Positions 45,460-55,810 of a stretch of DNA of 64,000 nt are shown piece by piece; positions within the stretch are counted from its first letter, which is position 1; each line of letters begins with the position of its first letter. The translations under genes were made by a program, and so were the position numbers. Source of the DNA: an uncultured Mesorhizobium sp. GTDB taxonomy: Bacteria > Pseudomonadota > Alphaproteobacteria > Rhizobiales > Rhizobiaceae. The stretch covers positions 38,613 through 102,612 of the forward strand of contig CALFXR010000204.1 in assembly GCA_937958475.1 (NCBI GenBank). The letters run 5' to 3'. The notes under the pieces are model-generated. The model was not told where the DNA came from, ran no database searches, and saw only the letters and a program-made list of their open reading frames with translations.

Positions 45460-46830
45460 ATGGCCGGAAATCTCACATTCGATCAGTTGAAGAAGGCGGT
45501 TGCGGACGGCGAAATCGACACCGTTCTGGCTGCCGCGGTGGACATGCAGGGCCGGCTGATCGGCAAGCGGTTCCTTGCGAAGTTCTTCGTCGAGAGCGCC
45601 TATGACGAGACGCACGGCTGCAACTACCTGCTCGCCAACGACATCGACATGGAGCCGGTGCCCGGCTACAAGGCGGCAAGCTGGTCGAAGGGCTACGGCG
45701 ACTTCGTCATGAAGCCGGACCTCGCCACCATCCGTACGGTGCCGTGGCTGGAGAAGACGGCGCTCGTCCTCAACGACATCCAGGACCACCATACGCACGA
45801 GGATCTGCCGCATTCGCCCCGCGCGATTCTGCGCAAGCAGGTGGCGCGGCTGAAGGAGCGCGGCTGGATCGGCTACTTCGCCTCCGAACTCGAGTTCTAC
45901 CTGCTCGAGGAATCATACGATTCCGCCCGCGAAAAGCACTGGCAGGACCTGAAGTCGGCCTCGCCCTACATCGGCGACTACCTGATCGGCATCACGTCGA
46001 AGGAAGAGGGCTACATGCGCCGCCTGCGCAACGACATGCAGGCGGCCGGTATCCCGATCGAGAATTCCAAGGGCGAGTGGGGCCCGGGCCAGGAAGAGAT
46101 CAACGTGCGCTATGCCGAGGCGCTCGACATGGCCGACCGCCATGTCTTCCTGAAGAACGGCGCCAAGGAGATCGCCCATCAGATGGGCAAGGCCGTGACC
46201 TTCATGGCCAAGTACAATTACGGGCTCGCCGGCAACTCCAGCCACATCCACAACTCGCTGTGGAGCGCCGACGGCAAGACGCCGCTGTTTTTCGACAAGA
46301 ATGCGCCCTGGACCCTGTCCACGCTCGGGCAGCAATGGTCGGCCGGCCAGTTGAAGTATGCCAGGGAATTCACCTGCTTCCTGGCGCCCTACATCAACTC
46401 CTACAAGCGCTTCCAGTCGGGCACCTTCGCGCCGACCAAGATCATGTGGTCGGAAGACAACCGCACGGCCGGCTTCCGCCTGTGCGGCGAGGGCACCAAG
46501 GGAATCCGCATGGAATGCCGCATCGGCGGTGCCGACCTCAACCCCTATCTCGCCTTCGCGGCGCTGATCGCGGCCGGCCTCGCCGGCATCGACGAGAAGC
46601 TCGAATTGCAGAAGCCGTTCGTCGGCGACGCCTACCAGGCGGCGAGGCTGCCGGAGATTCCGAAGACGCTGCGCGACGCAACCGAAACGCTGGCGAAGTC
46701 GAAGATGCTGAAGGCCGCGCTCGGCGAGGATGTCGTCGAGCACTACGTGCACACGGCGCGCTGGGAGCAGCTCGAATACGACCGGCGTATCACCGACTGG
46801 GAACTGCACCGCGGCTTCGAGCGGTACTGA
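45460..46830 (+). CDS. glutamine-synthetase-like gamma-glutamyl ligase
   Basis: A 456-residue GS-fold enzyme (GlnA3/GlnA4/PuuA-like), which would use ATP to join glutamate to an amine rather than to ammonia. Metal and glutamate residues are kept: SELEFYLLE (two Glu), GPGQEEINVRYAEALDMADR, NSSHIHNSLW (His), and the arginine cluster in GIRMECRIG. The dodecamer-type beta-grasp N-terminus is present. Start 45460 gives MAGNLTFDQLKKA; an upstream ATG at 45403 adds a doubtful 19 residues. ALDH, sulfotransferase-like and Fe-ADH genes follow closely, which points to catabolism of an amine or amino alcohol. Confidence 0.88.
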   Translation: MAGNLTFDQLKKAVADGEIDTVLAAAVDMQGRLIGKRFLAKFFVESAYDETHGCNYLLANDIDMEPVPGYKAASWSKGYGDFVMKPDLATIRTVPWLEKTALVLNDIQDHHTHEDLPHSPRAILRKQVARLKERGWIGYFASELEFYLLEESYDSAREKHWQDLKSASPYIGDYLIGITSKEEGYMRRLRNDMQAAGIPIENSKGEWGPGQEEINVRYAEALDMADRHVFLKNGAKEIAHQMGKAVTFMAKYNYGLAGNSSHIHNSLWSADGKTPLFFDKNAPWTLSTLGQQWSAGQLKYAREFTCFLAPYINSYKRFQSGTFAPTKIMWSEDNRTAGFRLCGEGTKGIRMECRIGGADLNPYLAFAALIAAGLAGIDEKLELQKPFVGDAYQAARLPEIPKTLRDATETLAKSKMLKAALGEDVVEHYVHTARWEQLEYDRRITDWELHRGFERY

Positions 46831-46854
46831 AGTAAAAGACAAAGAGGAAACATC

Positions 46855-48236
<1,382 letters not shown>

Positions 48237-48240
<4 letters not shown>

Positions 48241-49298
48241 CACGCAACCTGCGCGTCGTGATCCATGGCGGCCCGCACAAGACGGGCACGACGTCTTTCC
48301 AGGCGTTGATGGCGTCATGGCGCGCAAGGCTGCTGGAGGCTGGCGTCTTCTATCCCGACAGTCCGAAGGGACACCACTCGGCGATCCTCAACACCAAGTC
48401 GCCGGCCTGGGAGAGCAGCGGGCTGCGGGCGGCGGTCGAGGCGGCGCGGGCCGCCGGCGCCCACACGCTGCTGATGTCGGCGGAAGTGGTGTGCAGCGTC
48501 GGCATCGCCGGTTTCCGGCGGCTCGCGGAAAGTCTCGCCGACTGCGACCTCGCGTTCCTCTTCGTCTTCCGACACTGGTCGACCTTCCTGCCTTCGCGTT
48601 GGGCGCAGAACTGCAAGCGTCGCGACAGTCAGCCGCTGGGTACCTATGTCGAGCGGACTCTTTCGTGGGACGACCATGTCGACCATCGCTTCGATCTCGT
48701 GCTCAGCGACTGCATCGCCGGCGCCGGTGCTTCGATCATCGCCGTGTCCTTCGACCGGGCGATGGGGGAGCATGAATCCGTCGTTCCCGCCCTGATCGAG
48801 GCGCTCTCCCTGCCGCGTGCCCTGATGGAAGCGGCCGAAGCACGGGTCCGGGCCAATGCGACGTCGGACCGCGACGGCATCGAACTCGTCAGGCTGCTGA
48901 ACGGCGCGGTCGCCGAAAGGCTCGGTCTGCCCCAGGACGACCTGTTCGTCGCAAGGGGAGAGCACCGGCAGTGCGATACGATGTTCAACGCCGCCGGCGC
49001 ACTCCATTCGCTTCCCGCCGACGATCGGCACAGGCTGATCGAACTGGGCCGGGAAACGCGGGCGGAGCTCTCGTTCGAAGCGGCCTGGCGGCCTGCCGCC
49101 GCCGACCGTCTCGACGACTACGCCGACCTGTTCGTCAACGCGCCGGACGGCGCGATCTTTCCGGCGCGGCCGGCGCGGAAGGAAACCTACTGGGCGCTCG
49201 AATGGCCGGAGATCGCCGATCATCCGCTGTTCGCCGCCCCGATCGAGCGCGCCGTGTCGTCGATGCGGCGCAAGATGTCCCTAACTGCACCTCACTGA
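48237..49298 (+). CDS. sulfotransferase-like P-loop protein
   Basis: A 353-residue protein whose start GPHKTGTTSFQ (residues 12-22) is the 5'-phosphosulfate-binding loop of PAPS-dependent sulfotransferases (K-T/S-G-T-T/S pattern). VFRHWSTFLPSRW (about residues 102-114) could be the 3'-phosphate-binding region. GTG at 48237 shares bases with the ALDH stop, so they are co-translated. It is odd to see a sulfonate-transfer enzyme inside an oxidative amine operon; a glycosyl- or other P-loop role is possible. Confidence 0.7.
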
Positions 49299-49324
49299 CC
49301 GACGTCCCGGAAAGAAATAGCGAA

Positions 49325-50497
49325 ATGACCAAGCTCGTCTCCAAATGGAACTATCCGACCACTGTCCGCTTCGGCGCTGGACGCGTCTCCGAACTGCCCG
49401 AGGTACTGTCGGCCGTCGGCATGTCCAACCCGCTCTTCGTCACCGATCCGGGGCTGGCCAAGCTCCCCGTGGTCGCCTCCACGCTGAAGCTGCTCGCCGA
49501 CGCCAAGGTGAAGCACGGCGTCTTCTCCGACGTGAAGCCGAACCCGGTGGAGTCCAATCTCTACGCCGGCATCGAGGTGTTCAAGGACGGCGGCCATGAC
49601 GGCGTCATCGCCTTCGGCGGCGGCTCTGCGCTCGACCTCGGTAAGCTGATCGCCTTCCAGGCCCGGCAGACGCGTCCGGTGTGGGATTTCGAGGACATCG
49701 GCGATTGGTGGACCCGCGCCGACTCTTCCAAGATCGCGCCGATCGTCGCCGTGCCGACGACCGCCGGCACCGGCTCGGAGGTCGGCCGCGCCGGCGTGCT
49801 CACCCACGAGGCGAGCCACACAAAGAAGGTCATCTTCCACCCGAAGATGCTGCCGGCGATCGTCATCGCCGATCCCGAACTGACCGTCGGCATGCCGCCC
49901 TTCATCACGGCGGGAACCGGCATGGACGCGCTCGCCCACTGCCTCGAGGCCTATTGCGCGCCGGGCTACCACCCGATGGCCGACGGTATTGCGGTCGAAG
50001 GCATCAGGCTGGCCATGGAAAACCTGCCCAAGGCCTACGCCAACGGCAAGGACCTGGAGGCGCGCGCGCACATGATGGCGGCCGCGGCGATGGGCGCGAC
50101 GGCGTTCCAGAAGGGGCTCGGCGCCATCCACTCGCTGTCGCACCCGATCGGCGCGCTCTACGACACCCACCACGGCATGACCAACGCCGTGTTCATGCCC
50201 TACGTGCTGGCCTTCAACCGCGACGCCATCGAGGAACGCATCGTCCGTCTCTCGGCCTATATCGGCGTCAAGGGCGGCTTCGACGGTTTCGCCAAGGCGA
50301 TCCTCAAGCTGCGCAAGGAGCTGAAGGTGCCGCACGCCCTGCCGGGCCTGATCAAGGGCCTGGAGATGGACAAGAAACGCAAGACGCTGATCGCCGACAT
50401 GGCCGTTGTCGATCCGACGGCCGGCGGCAATCCGGTCAAGCTCACAAAGAAGGCGGCGCTGGCGCTGCTGGAAAACGCACTCGTCGGAACGGTCTGA
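49325..50497 (+). CDS. iron-containing alcohol dehydrogenase
   Basis: A 390-residue group III (iron) ADH. NAD loop FGGGSALDLGK (about residues 96-106) and VPTTAGTGSEVG. Metal site: Asp and His in TGMDALAHCLEAY (about 201-213), His in SLSHPIGA and His in DTHHGMTNA, all four ligands kept. It would oxidise a primary alcohol to the aldehyde consumed by the ALDH two genes earlier. Starts 26 bases after the sulfotransferase-like gene. Confidence 0.92.
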   Translation: MTKLVSKWNYPTTVRFGAGRVSELPEVLSAVGMSNPLFVTDPGLAKLPVVASTLKLLADAKVKHGVFSDVKPNPVESNLYAGIEVFKDGGHDGVIAFGGGSALDLGKLIAFQARQTRPVWDFEDIGDWWTRADSSKIAPIVAVPTTAGTGSEVGRAGVLTHEASHTKKVIFHPKMLPAIVIADPELTVGMPPFITAGTGMDALAHCLEAYCAPGYHPMADGIAVEGIRLAMENLPKAYANGKDLEARAHMMAAAAMGATAFQKGLGAIHSLSHPIGALYDTHHGMTNAVFMPYVLAFNRDAIEERIVRLSAYIGVKGGFDGFAKAILKLRKELKVPHALPGLIKGLEMDKKRKTLIADMAVVDPTAGGNPVKLTKKAALALLENALVGTV

Positions 50498-50499
50498 TC

Positions 50500-50521
50500 C
50501 TTCCCCGGGGAGGAGGGGAAG
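50500..50521 (+). terminator. hairpin after the Fe-ADH gene
   Basis: CTTCCCC (50500-50506) pairs with GGGGAAG (50515-50521) around an 8-base loop, directly after the stop. No T-run, so termination is uncertain. It closes the block that opened at 41534. Confidence 0.4.
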
Positions 50522-50589
50522 CGGGCACGCAGTCGTCGGAACGCGCTTCGGCGCCGCCAGACAATTAGCCGGAAAACGAACTCGGACGA

Positions 50590-50621
50590 TTGCTACAAAC
50601 GATTAAAAGTAGTTAACTTTT
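50590..50621 (+). promoter_or_regulatory. likely promoter of the second importer operon with palindrome
   Basis: TTGCTA (50590-50595) and TTAACT (50613-50618) are 17 bases apart. AAAAGT (50605-50610) and ACTTTT (50616-50621) form a perfect inverted repeat over the -10. The stretch is strikingly AT-rich for this genome. Apart from this, the 228-base gap 50498-50725 holds no gene. No regulator lies next door. Confidence 0.45.
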
Positions 50622-50725
50622 CTCGCCTCGAAGGCGCCGGCGCAAGCGGTTTCATCCAGCTGTCACATGACGGGGATACCCGCAGCGCAGGCGCTACCGA
50701 CGCCAGTTTCAACGGAGAGACACTC

Positions 50726-51832
50726 ATGTTCAAGTTTGCAGGGAAAGCGCTTTCCCTCACCGCCGCGTCGCTGATGGTGACGACGGCGATCTCCTCGGCC
50801 CAGTCGCTGGCCGAGATCGAGGCCGCCGCCAAGGCGGAAGGGATGCTGACGACCATCGCGCTGCCGCACGACTGGTGCGGTTACGGCGAGGTGATCGCCG
50901 GCTTCAAGAAGAAGTACCCCGAGATCACCGTCAACGAGTTGAACCCCGACGCGGGTTCCGCGGACGAGGTCGAGGCCATCAAGGCCAACAAGGACAACAA
51001 GGGCCCGCAGGCGCCGGACGTCATCGACGTCGGCCTTGCCTTCGGTCCCTCGTCGAAGGCCGAAGGCCTGACGCAGCCCTACAAGGTGTCGACCTGGGAC
51101 GAGATCCCGGACAGCATCAAGGATGCGGAAGGCCACTGGTACGGCGACTACTACGGCGTCATGTCGTATCTGGTGAACAAGGACCTGGTGCCGAACACGC
51201 CGGCCGACTGGTCCGACCTGATGAAGCCGGAATATGCCGGCCAGGTCGCGCTCGCGGGTGACCCGCGCGCCTCCAACCAGGCGATCCTCGCCGTTCTGTC
51301 GGCCGGCATGGCCGCCGGCGGCAAGGCGGGCAAGGAAGCCGGCGAGAAGGGTCTCGAGTACTTCGCCGGACTGAACAAGGCGGGCAACTTCGTTCCCGTC
51401 ATCGGCAAGGCCGGCACGCTCGCCCAAGGCGCCACGCCGATCGTCGTCATGTGGGACTACAACGCGCTCGCCGCCAAGGACACGCTCGCCGGCAACCCGC
51501 CGGTCGAGGTCGTGGTGCCGAAGTCGGGCACGCTCGCCGGCGTCTACGTTCAGGCGATCAGCGCCTACGCGCCTCACCCGAACGCCGCCAAGCTGTGGAT
51601 GGAGTACCTCTATTCCGACGAAGGCCAGCTCGGCTGGCTGAAGGGCTACTGCCACCCGGCCCGCTTCAACGCCATGGTCAAGGCCGGCAAGGTCCCGCAG
51701 GAACTCCTCGACAAGCTGCCGCCGGCGGCCTCCTACGAGGCGGCCTACTTCCCGACGCTCGACGAGGTCAACACGAACAAGGCAGCCGTGACCGGCGGCT
51801 GGGACGCCGTCGTGGGCGCCAACGTCCAGTAA
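50726..51832 (+). CDS. ABC transporter substrate-binding protein (PotD/Fbp type)
   Basis: A 368-residue type II periplasmic binding protein. Signal peptide of about 25 residues ending SSAQS. Then LAEIEAAAKAEGML, a usual start for iron/thiamine/putrescine-type binders, and a central PQAPDVIDVGLAFGPSSK hinge. The full importer follows with the same order (binder, two permeases, ATPase). Its ligand is unknown; an aromatic or amine compound is likely from context. A strong hairpin follows. Confidence 0.9.
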   Translation: MFKFAGKALSLTAASLMVTTAISSAQSLAEIEAAAKAEGMLTTIALPHDWCGYGEVIAGFKKKYPEITVNELNPDAGSADEVEAIKANKDNKGPQAPDVIDVGLAFGPSSKAEGLTQPYKVSTWDEIPDSIKDAEGHWYGDYYGVMSYLVNKDLVPNTPADWSDLMKPEYAGQVALAGDPRASNQAILAVLSAGMAAGGKAGKEAGEKGLEYFAGLNKAGNFVPVIGKAGTLAQGATPIVVMWDYNALAAKDTLAGNPPVEVVVPKSGTLAGVYVQAISAYAPHPNAAKLWMEYLYSDEGQLGWLKGYCHPARFNAMVKAGKVPQELLDKLPPAASYEAAYFPTLDEVNTNKAAVTGGWDAVVGANVQ

Positions 51833-51847
51833 ACGGTCCTGAACCGT

Positions 51848-51880
51848 CGCCCGCCCGGTCAAGCCGGGCGGGCGATTCTT
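51848..51880 (+). terminator. GC-rich hairpin after the binding-protein gene
   Basis: Perfect 11-base stem CGCCCGCCCGG (51848-51858) and CCGGGCGGGCG (51864-51874), then ATTCTT. It lies between binder and permease genes, so it probably acts as attenuator to keep binder message in excess. Confidence 0.6.
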
Positions 51881-51911
51881 CGCCTGCAAAGGACCGTCGG
51901 GGATCGGGACC

Positions 51912-52802
51912 ATGGCATCGGAGACGATTCGGACAGCCCCAGCGGCTTCACTGCGTAGCCGGCTGCCGGTCAACTGGCTCGGCCTGCTGCCGTTCGCGGC
52001 GTTCGCGCTGCTCTTCCTCATCCTGCCGACGATGAAGATCGTCATCGGCGCCTTCCAGACGCCGGACGGAAGCTTCACCTTCGCCAACGTCGCAAACCTC
52101 AATACGCCATCGATCCGCGCCGCCTACTGGATATCGATCCGCATCAGCGTCGCCTCCGCGCTGCTCGGCTGCGCGATCGGATTTGCCATGTCCGCCGCGG
52201 TCGTCCTGGGCGGTCTGCCGCGGGTCATCCGCGGGCCGCTGCTCACCTTTTCCGGAGTCGCCTCCAACTTCGCCGGCGTGCCGCTGGCCTTCGCCTTCCT
52301 CGCCACGCTCGGCCCGGTCGGCCTCGTCACGGTGTTCCTGCGCACGCAGCTCGGCATCGATCTCAGGCTGCTCGGCTTCAACCTTCTCTCCTTCTGGGGC
52401 CTGACGATCACCTACCTGTTCTTCCAGATCCCGCTGATGATCCTGATCATCACGCCGGCGCTGGACGGGCTGAAGCGCGAGTGGCGCGAGGCGGCCGAGG
52501 TTCTCGGCGCCACCGGCGTGCAATACTGGCGCATGGTGGCGCTACCGATCCTGTTCCCGTCGCTGCTCGGCACCTTCGCGCTGCTTTTCGCCAACGCCTT
52601 CGGCGCAGTGGCGACGGCGATCGCGCTGACCGGCTCGTCGCTGTCGATCGCACCGATCCTGCTGTTCGCCCAGATCCGCGGCGACGTGCTCGGCGATCCG
52701 CATCTCGGCTACGCGCTGGCCTTCGGCATGATCGTCATCACCGGCATCGCCAACGGCATCTACATCTGGCTGCGAGCCCGCTCGGAGAGGTGGCTCAAAT
52801 GA
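51912..52802 (+). CDS. ABC transporter permease, first (PotB-like)
   Basis: A 296-residue MetI-type permease with six hydrophobic segments. The EAA loop that contacts the ATPase is LKREWREAAEVLGATGVQYW (about residues 188-207). Together with the next permease it forms the pore. Ends in ATGA, overlapping the second permease start. Confidence 0.9.
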   Translation: MASETIRTAPAASLRSRLPVNWLGLLPFAAFALLFLILPTMKIVIGAFQTPDGSFTFANVANLNTPSIRAAYWISIRISVASALLGCAIGFAMSAAVVLGGLPRVIRGPLLTFSGVASNFAGVPLAFAFLATLGPVGLVTVFLRTQLGIDLRLLGFNLLSFWGLTITYLFFQIPLMILIITPALDGLKREWREAAEVLGATGVQYWRMVALPILFPSLLGTFALLFANAFGAVATAIALTGSSLSIAPILLFAQIRGDVLGDPHLGYALAFGMIVITGIANGIYIWLRARSERWLK

Positions 52803-53584
52803 GACGGCTCTGGGCCTGGGGCGCGCTCTTCCTCGGACTTCTCTACTTCGTCCTGCCGCTCATCGGCATGACCGAATTCAGCCTGAAGATGCGACGCGGC
52901 GAATATTCGTTCGACGCCTACGCCAAGGTGCTCGGCGATCCGCGGTTCCAGGAGACGTTCAGCTATTCGGTCGCGATGGCGCTGTTCACCATCGCCTTCG
53001 GCGTCCTGCTCGTCGTGCCGACGGCCTACTGGGTTCGGCTGAAGGTGCCGCGCGCGCGGCCCTGGATCGAATTCGTCACGCTCCTGCCGCTGGTCATCCC
53101 GGCGATCGTCATCGTGTTCGGGTACATCCGGCTCTACAACACGTCGAGCTGGCTGCCGCTGACGGGCACGGCGACGGGCACCAACGTGCTCCTGATGTTC
53201 GGCTACGCCACGCTCGCCCTTCCGTACATGTACCGGGCGGTCGACACGGGACTACGCACCATCGACGTCGCCACGCTCACCGAAGCGGCGCAATCGCTCG
53301 GCGCCGGCTGGGGAACCATCCTCGCCCGTATCATCCTGCCCAACGTGCTGGTCGCGGTGTTGTCGGGCGCCTTCCTGACCTTCGCCATCGTCATCGGCGA
53401 GTTCACCATGGCGGCGCTGCTCAACCGGCCGGCCTTCGGCCCGTACATGCAGCTGCTCGGCGCCAACCGCGCCTATGAACCGGCGGCGCTCGCGGTCATC
53501 TCGTTCTCCATCACCTGGCTCTGCATGGGCCTCATCCAGATCGTCTCGCGGCTCGCGCCCAAGCCGCCGAGCCAGCCGAACTGA
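52799..53584 (+). CDS. ABC transporter permease, second (PotC-like)
   Basis: A 261-residue permease with six hydrophobic segments. EAA loop LTEAAQSLGAGWGTILARI (about residues 160-178). Its ATG lies in the previous stop (ATGA), so translation is coupled. Thirteen bases separate it from the ATPase gene. Confidence 0.9.
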   Translation: MRRLWAWGALFLGLLYFVLPLIGMTEFSLKMRRGEYSFDAYAKVLGDPRFQETFSYSVAMALFTIAFGVLLVVPTAYWVRLKVPRARPWIEFVTLLPLVIPAIVIVFGYIRLYNTSSWLPLTGTATGTNVLLMFGYATLALPYMYRAVDTGLRTIDVATLTEAAQSLGAGWGTILARIILPNVLVAVLSGAFLTFAIVIGEFTMAALLNRPAFGPYMQLLGANRAYEPAALAVISFSITWLCMGLIQIVSRLAPKPPSQPN

Positions 53585-53597
53585 AACGAGCGACGCC

Positions 53598-54662
53598 ATG
53601 TCCGAATCCTTCCTGTCGATCCGCAGCGTGCGCAAGTCCTTCGGTGCGACGACCGTCGTCCAGGACTTCAACCTCGAGGTGGCGCCGGGCGAGTTCGTCT
53701 CCTTTCTCGGGCCATCGGGCTGCGGCAAGACAACCGTTCTGCGAATGGTCGCCGGCTTCGAGACGCCGACGTCGGGCGCCATCGTCGTCGCCGGCAAGGA
53801 CGTCACCAGGCTGCGGCCGAACCAGCGCAACATCGGCATGGTGTTCCAGGCCTATGCCCTGTTTCCCAATCTGACGGTGGCGCAGAACGTCGGCTTTGGC
53901 CTCAAGGTCGCCGGCATGGGCAGGGCCGACATCGACGCACGCGTCAAGGAGATGCTGGCGCTGATCAAGCTGCCGGAGTTCGGCGACCGCTACCCCTACC
54001 AGCTGTCCGGCGGCCAGCAGCAGCGCGTCGCGCTCGCCCGGGCGCTGGCGCCCAAGCCCAAGCTGCTGCTCCTCGACGAACCGCTTTCGGCGCTCGACGC
54101 CAAGGTGCGGGTTTCGTTGCGCGACGAGATCCGCCTGATCCAGAAGAACCTCGGCATCACCACGATCTTCGTCACCCACGACCAGGAAGAGGCTCTGTCG
54201 ATCTCCGACCGCATCGTCGTCATGTATGGCGGCAAGGCCGAACAGGTCGGCGCGCCCTTCGAGATCTACAACAGGCCCCAATCCAAGTTCGTCGCGAACT
54301 TCGTCGGCACGCTCAACGTGCTCGAGGGAACCGTCAGCGACGCGGCGGCGGGCAAGGTGGCGCTGGCCTCCGGCGAGATCGCGCTTCCCGGCCACCTCGG
54401 CGGAGCGCGCAACGGCGACGCCGTGTCGCTGGCACTGCGTCCCGAGGCGATCGCGCTGGGACAGCGCGCCGGCGCCGATACAAGACTCGCCGGCAAGATC
54501 GCCGACGTGCACTTCCTCGGCTCCGTCATCCGCGTCAAGGTGGCAGTCGGCGAGAGCATCGTCTCGCTCGACACGTTCAACAGCCCGAGCGCGCCGCCGC
54601 CCGAGATCGGCCAGCCGACGCAGATCAGCTTCTCGGCCTCCGACCTGCTCGTCCTGAGCTGA
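53598..54662 (+). CDS. ABC transporter ATPase (PotA/FbpC-like)
   Basis: A 354-residue ATPase. Walker A GPSGCGKT (residues 38-45), Q-loop in VFQAYALFP, signature LSGGQQQRVALARAL, Walker B KLLLLDEPLSALD. C-terminal TOBE-type region from about residue 240 (LNVLEGTV, RPEAIALG). It powers import by the preceding permeases. Followed at its stop by a small perfect hairpin. Confidence 0.93.
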   Translation: MSESFLSIRSVRKSFGATTVVQDFNLEVAPGEFVSFLGPSGCGKTTVLRMVAGFETPTSGAIVVAGKDVTRLRPNQRNIGMVFQAYALFPNLTVAQNVGFGLKVAGMGRADIDARVKEMLALIKLPEFGDRYPYQLSGGQQQRVALARALAPKPKLLLLDEPLSALDAKVRVSLRDEIRLIQKNLGITTIFVTHDQEEALSISDRIVVMYGGKAEQVGAPFEIYNRPQSKFVANFVGTLNVLEGTVSDAAAGKVALASGEIALPGHLGGARNGDAVSLALRPEAIALGQRAGADTRLAGKIADVHFLGSVIRVKVAVGESIVSLDTFNSPSAPPPEIGQPTQISFSASDLLVLS

Positions 54663-54677
54663 CGCCGGTCCGGCGTC
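54661..54677 (+). terminator. hairpin at the end of the ABC operon
   Basis: GACGCCGG and CCGGCGTC, 8-base arms around one base, starting inside the stop codon of the ATPase gene. Very tight loop and no long T-run (GCTCTTAT follows later), so weak as a terminator. Confidence 0.4.
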
Positions 54678-54724
54678 GCCGCCGCTCTTATAGCAAGAAC
54701 TTATGGCTCGCGGATGCCTGCGGA

Positions 54725-54754
54725 TTGGACGCCGGGTCCGGCCCGTCCTATCGT
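54725..54754 (+). promoter_or_regulatory. possible promoter of the ring-cleavage operon
   Basis: TTGGAC (54725-54730) and TATCGT (54749-54754), 18 bases apart, lie 84 bases before the dioxygenase start. Moderate match. No regulator gene is adjacent. Confidence 0.4.
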
Positions 54755-54838
54755 GGCTTCAGGAGATGCAGGCGGATCGCAGGCCGGCACGGAGAACACT
54801 CCGGCAATCGCCCGCGCCAGGAACCGGGAGGAACAGCC

Positions 54839-55798
54839 GTGACCGAACCGTGTTTTGACGTCGCCCATCTGGGGCACGTCGAGTTGTTGACCGACCGCTT
54901 CGAGGAGAGCCTCGACTTCTTCGTCGGGATCTACGGCCTCACCGAAAGCGGCCGCGACGAGAATTCGGCCTACCTGCGCGGCTGGGACGACTACGAATAC
55001 CATTCGCTGAAGCTGACGCGCTCGACGACGACCGGCGTCGGCCATATCGGCTATCGCGCCTCGTCGCCCGAGGCGCTGGCCCGGCGCGTCGCCGTCATCG
55101 AGGCGATGGGCTGCGGGCTCGGCTGGACCGAGGGCGACGACGGGCACGGGCCGGCCTATCGCTTTAAAGACCCCGACGGCCACGTCTTCGAACTCTACTA
55201 CGAGACGCGGCGCTACGTGGCGCCGCCCGAGGAACGGCCGGCGCTGAAGAACGTCGCCCAGCGCTTCCACGGCCGCGGCGCGGCGGTCAGGCGCATCGAC
55301 CACCTCAACCTGCTCGCCCGCGACGTCCGCGTCATCCGCGACTTCATGACCAAGGCGCTCGGCAGCCGCGTCACCGAGCAGATCCTGCTCGATAACGGCC
55401 GGCTCGGCGGCTGCTGGTTCACAGTCAACAACAAGACCTACGACATCGCCTTCACCGAGGACCATTCCGGCGCCTCGGGGCGCTTCCACCATGTCACCTA
55501 CGCGGTCGACAGCCGCGAGGCGGTGCTTCGCGCGGCGGACGTCTTCCTCGACGCAGGCGTGTTCATCGAGACAGGCCCGCACAAGCACGCCATTCAGGGC
55601 ACGTTCTTCCTCTATGTCTACGAGCCGGCCGGCAACCGCATCGAGGTCGCCAATGCGGGGGCGCGCCTGATCCTGCAGCCCGACTGGGAGACCGTCACCT
55701 GGACGGAGACCGAGCGGAAAAAGGGTCAGGCGTGGGGGCTGAAGACGATCGAATCCTTCCACACCCACGGCACCCCGCCGGTGGCGGCGAAGCACTAG
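54839..55798 (+). CDS. type I (VOC-fold) extradiol ring-cleavage dioxygenase
   Basis: A 319-residue two-domain vicinal oxygen chelate protein of the catechol 2,3-dioxygenase type. The three metal ligands are in place: His155 (RIDHLNLL), His218 (RFHHVTYAV) and Glu269 (NRIEVANAG), spaced as in BphC (146, 210, 260). So it should bind Fe(II) and cleave a catecholic ring beside the diol. The start is GTG at 54839 with GGGAGGA six bases before it; the ATG at 54725 overlaps the promoter. It leads galB-, galC- and galD-like genes, so the product should be the ring-fission acid of a carboxylated catechol such as gallate or protocatechuate. Confidence 0.85.
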   Translation: MTEPCFDVAHLGHVELLTDRFEESLDFFVGIYGLTESGRDENSAYLRGWDDYEYHSLKLTRSTTTGVGHIGYRASSPEALARRVAVIEAMGCGLGWTEGDDGHGPAYRFKDPDGHVFELYYETRRYVAPPEERPALKNVAQRFHGRGAAVRRIDHLNLLARDVRVIRDFMTKALGSRVTEQILLDNGRLGGCWFTVNNKTYDIAFTEDHSGASGRFHHVTYAVDSREAVLRAADVFLDAGVFIETGPHKHAIQGTFFLYVYEPAGNRIEVANAGARLILQPDWETVTWTETERKKGQAWGLKTIESFHTHGTPPVAAKH

Positions 55799-55810
55799 GA
55801 GGACGCGGCG

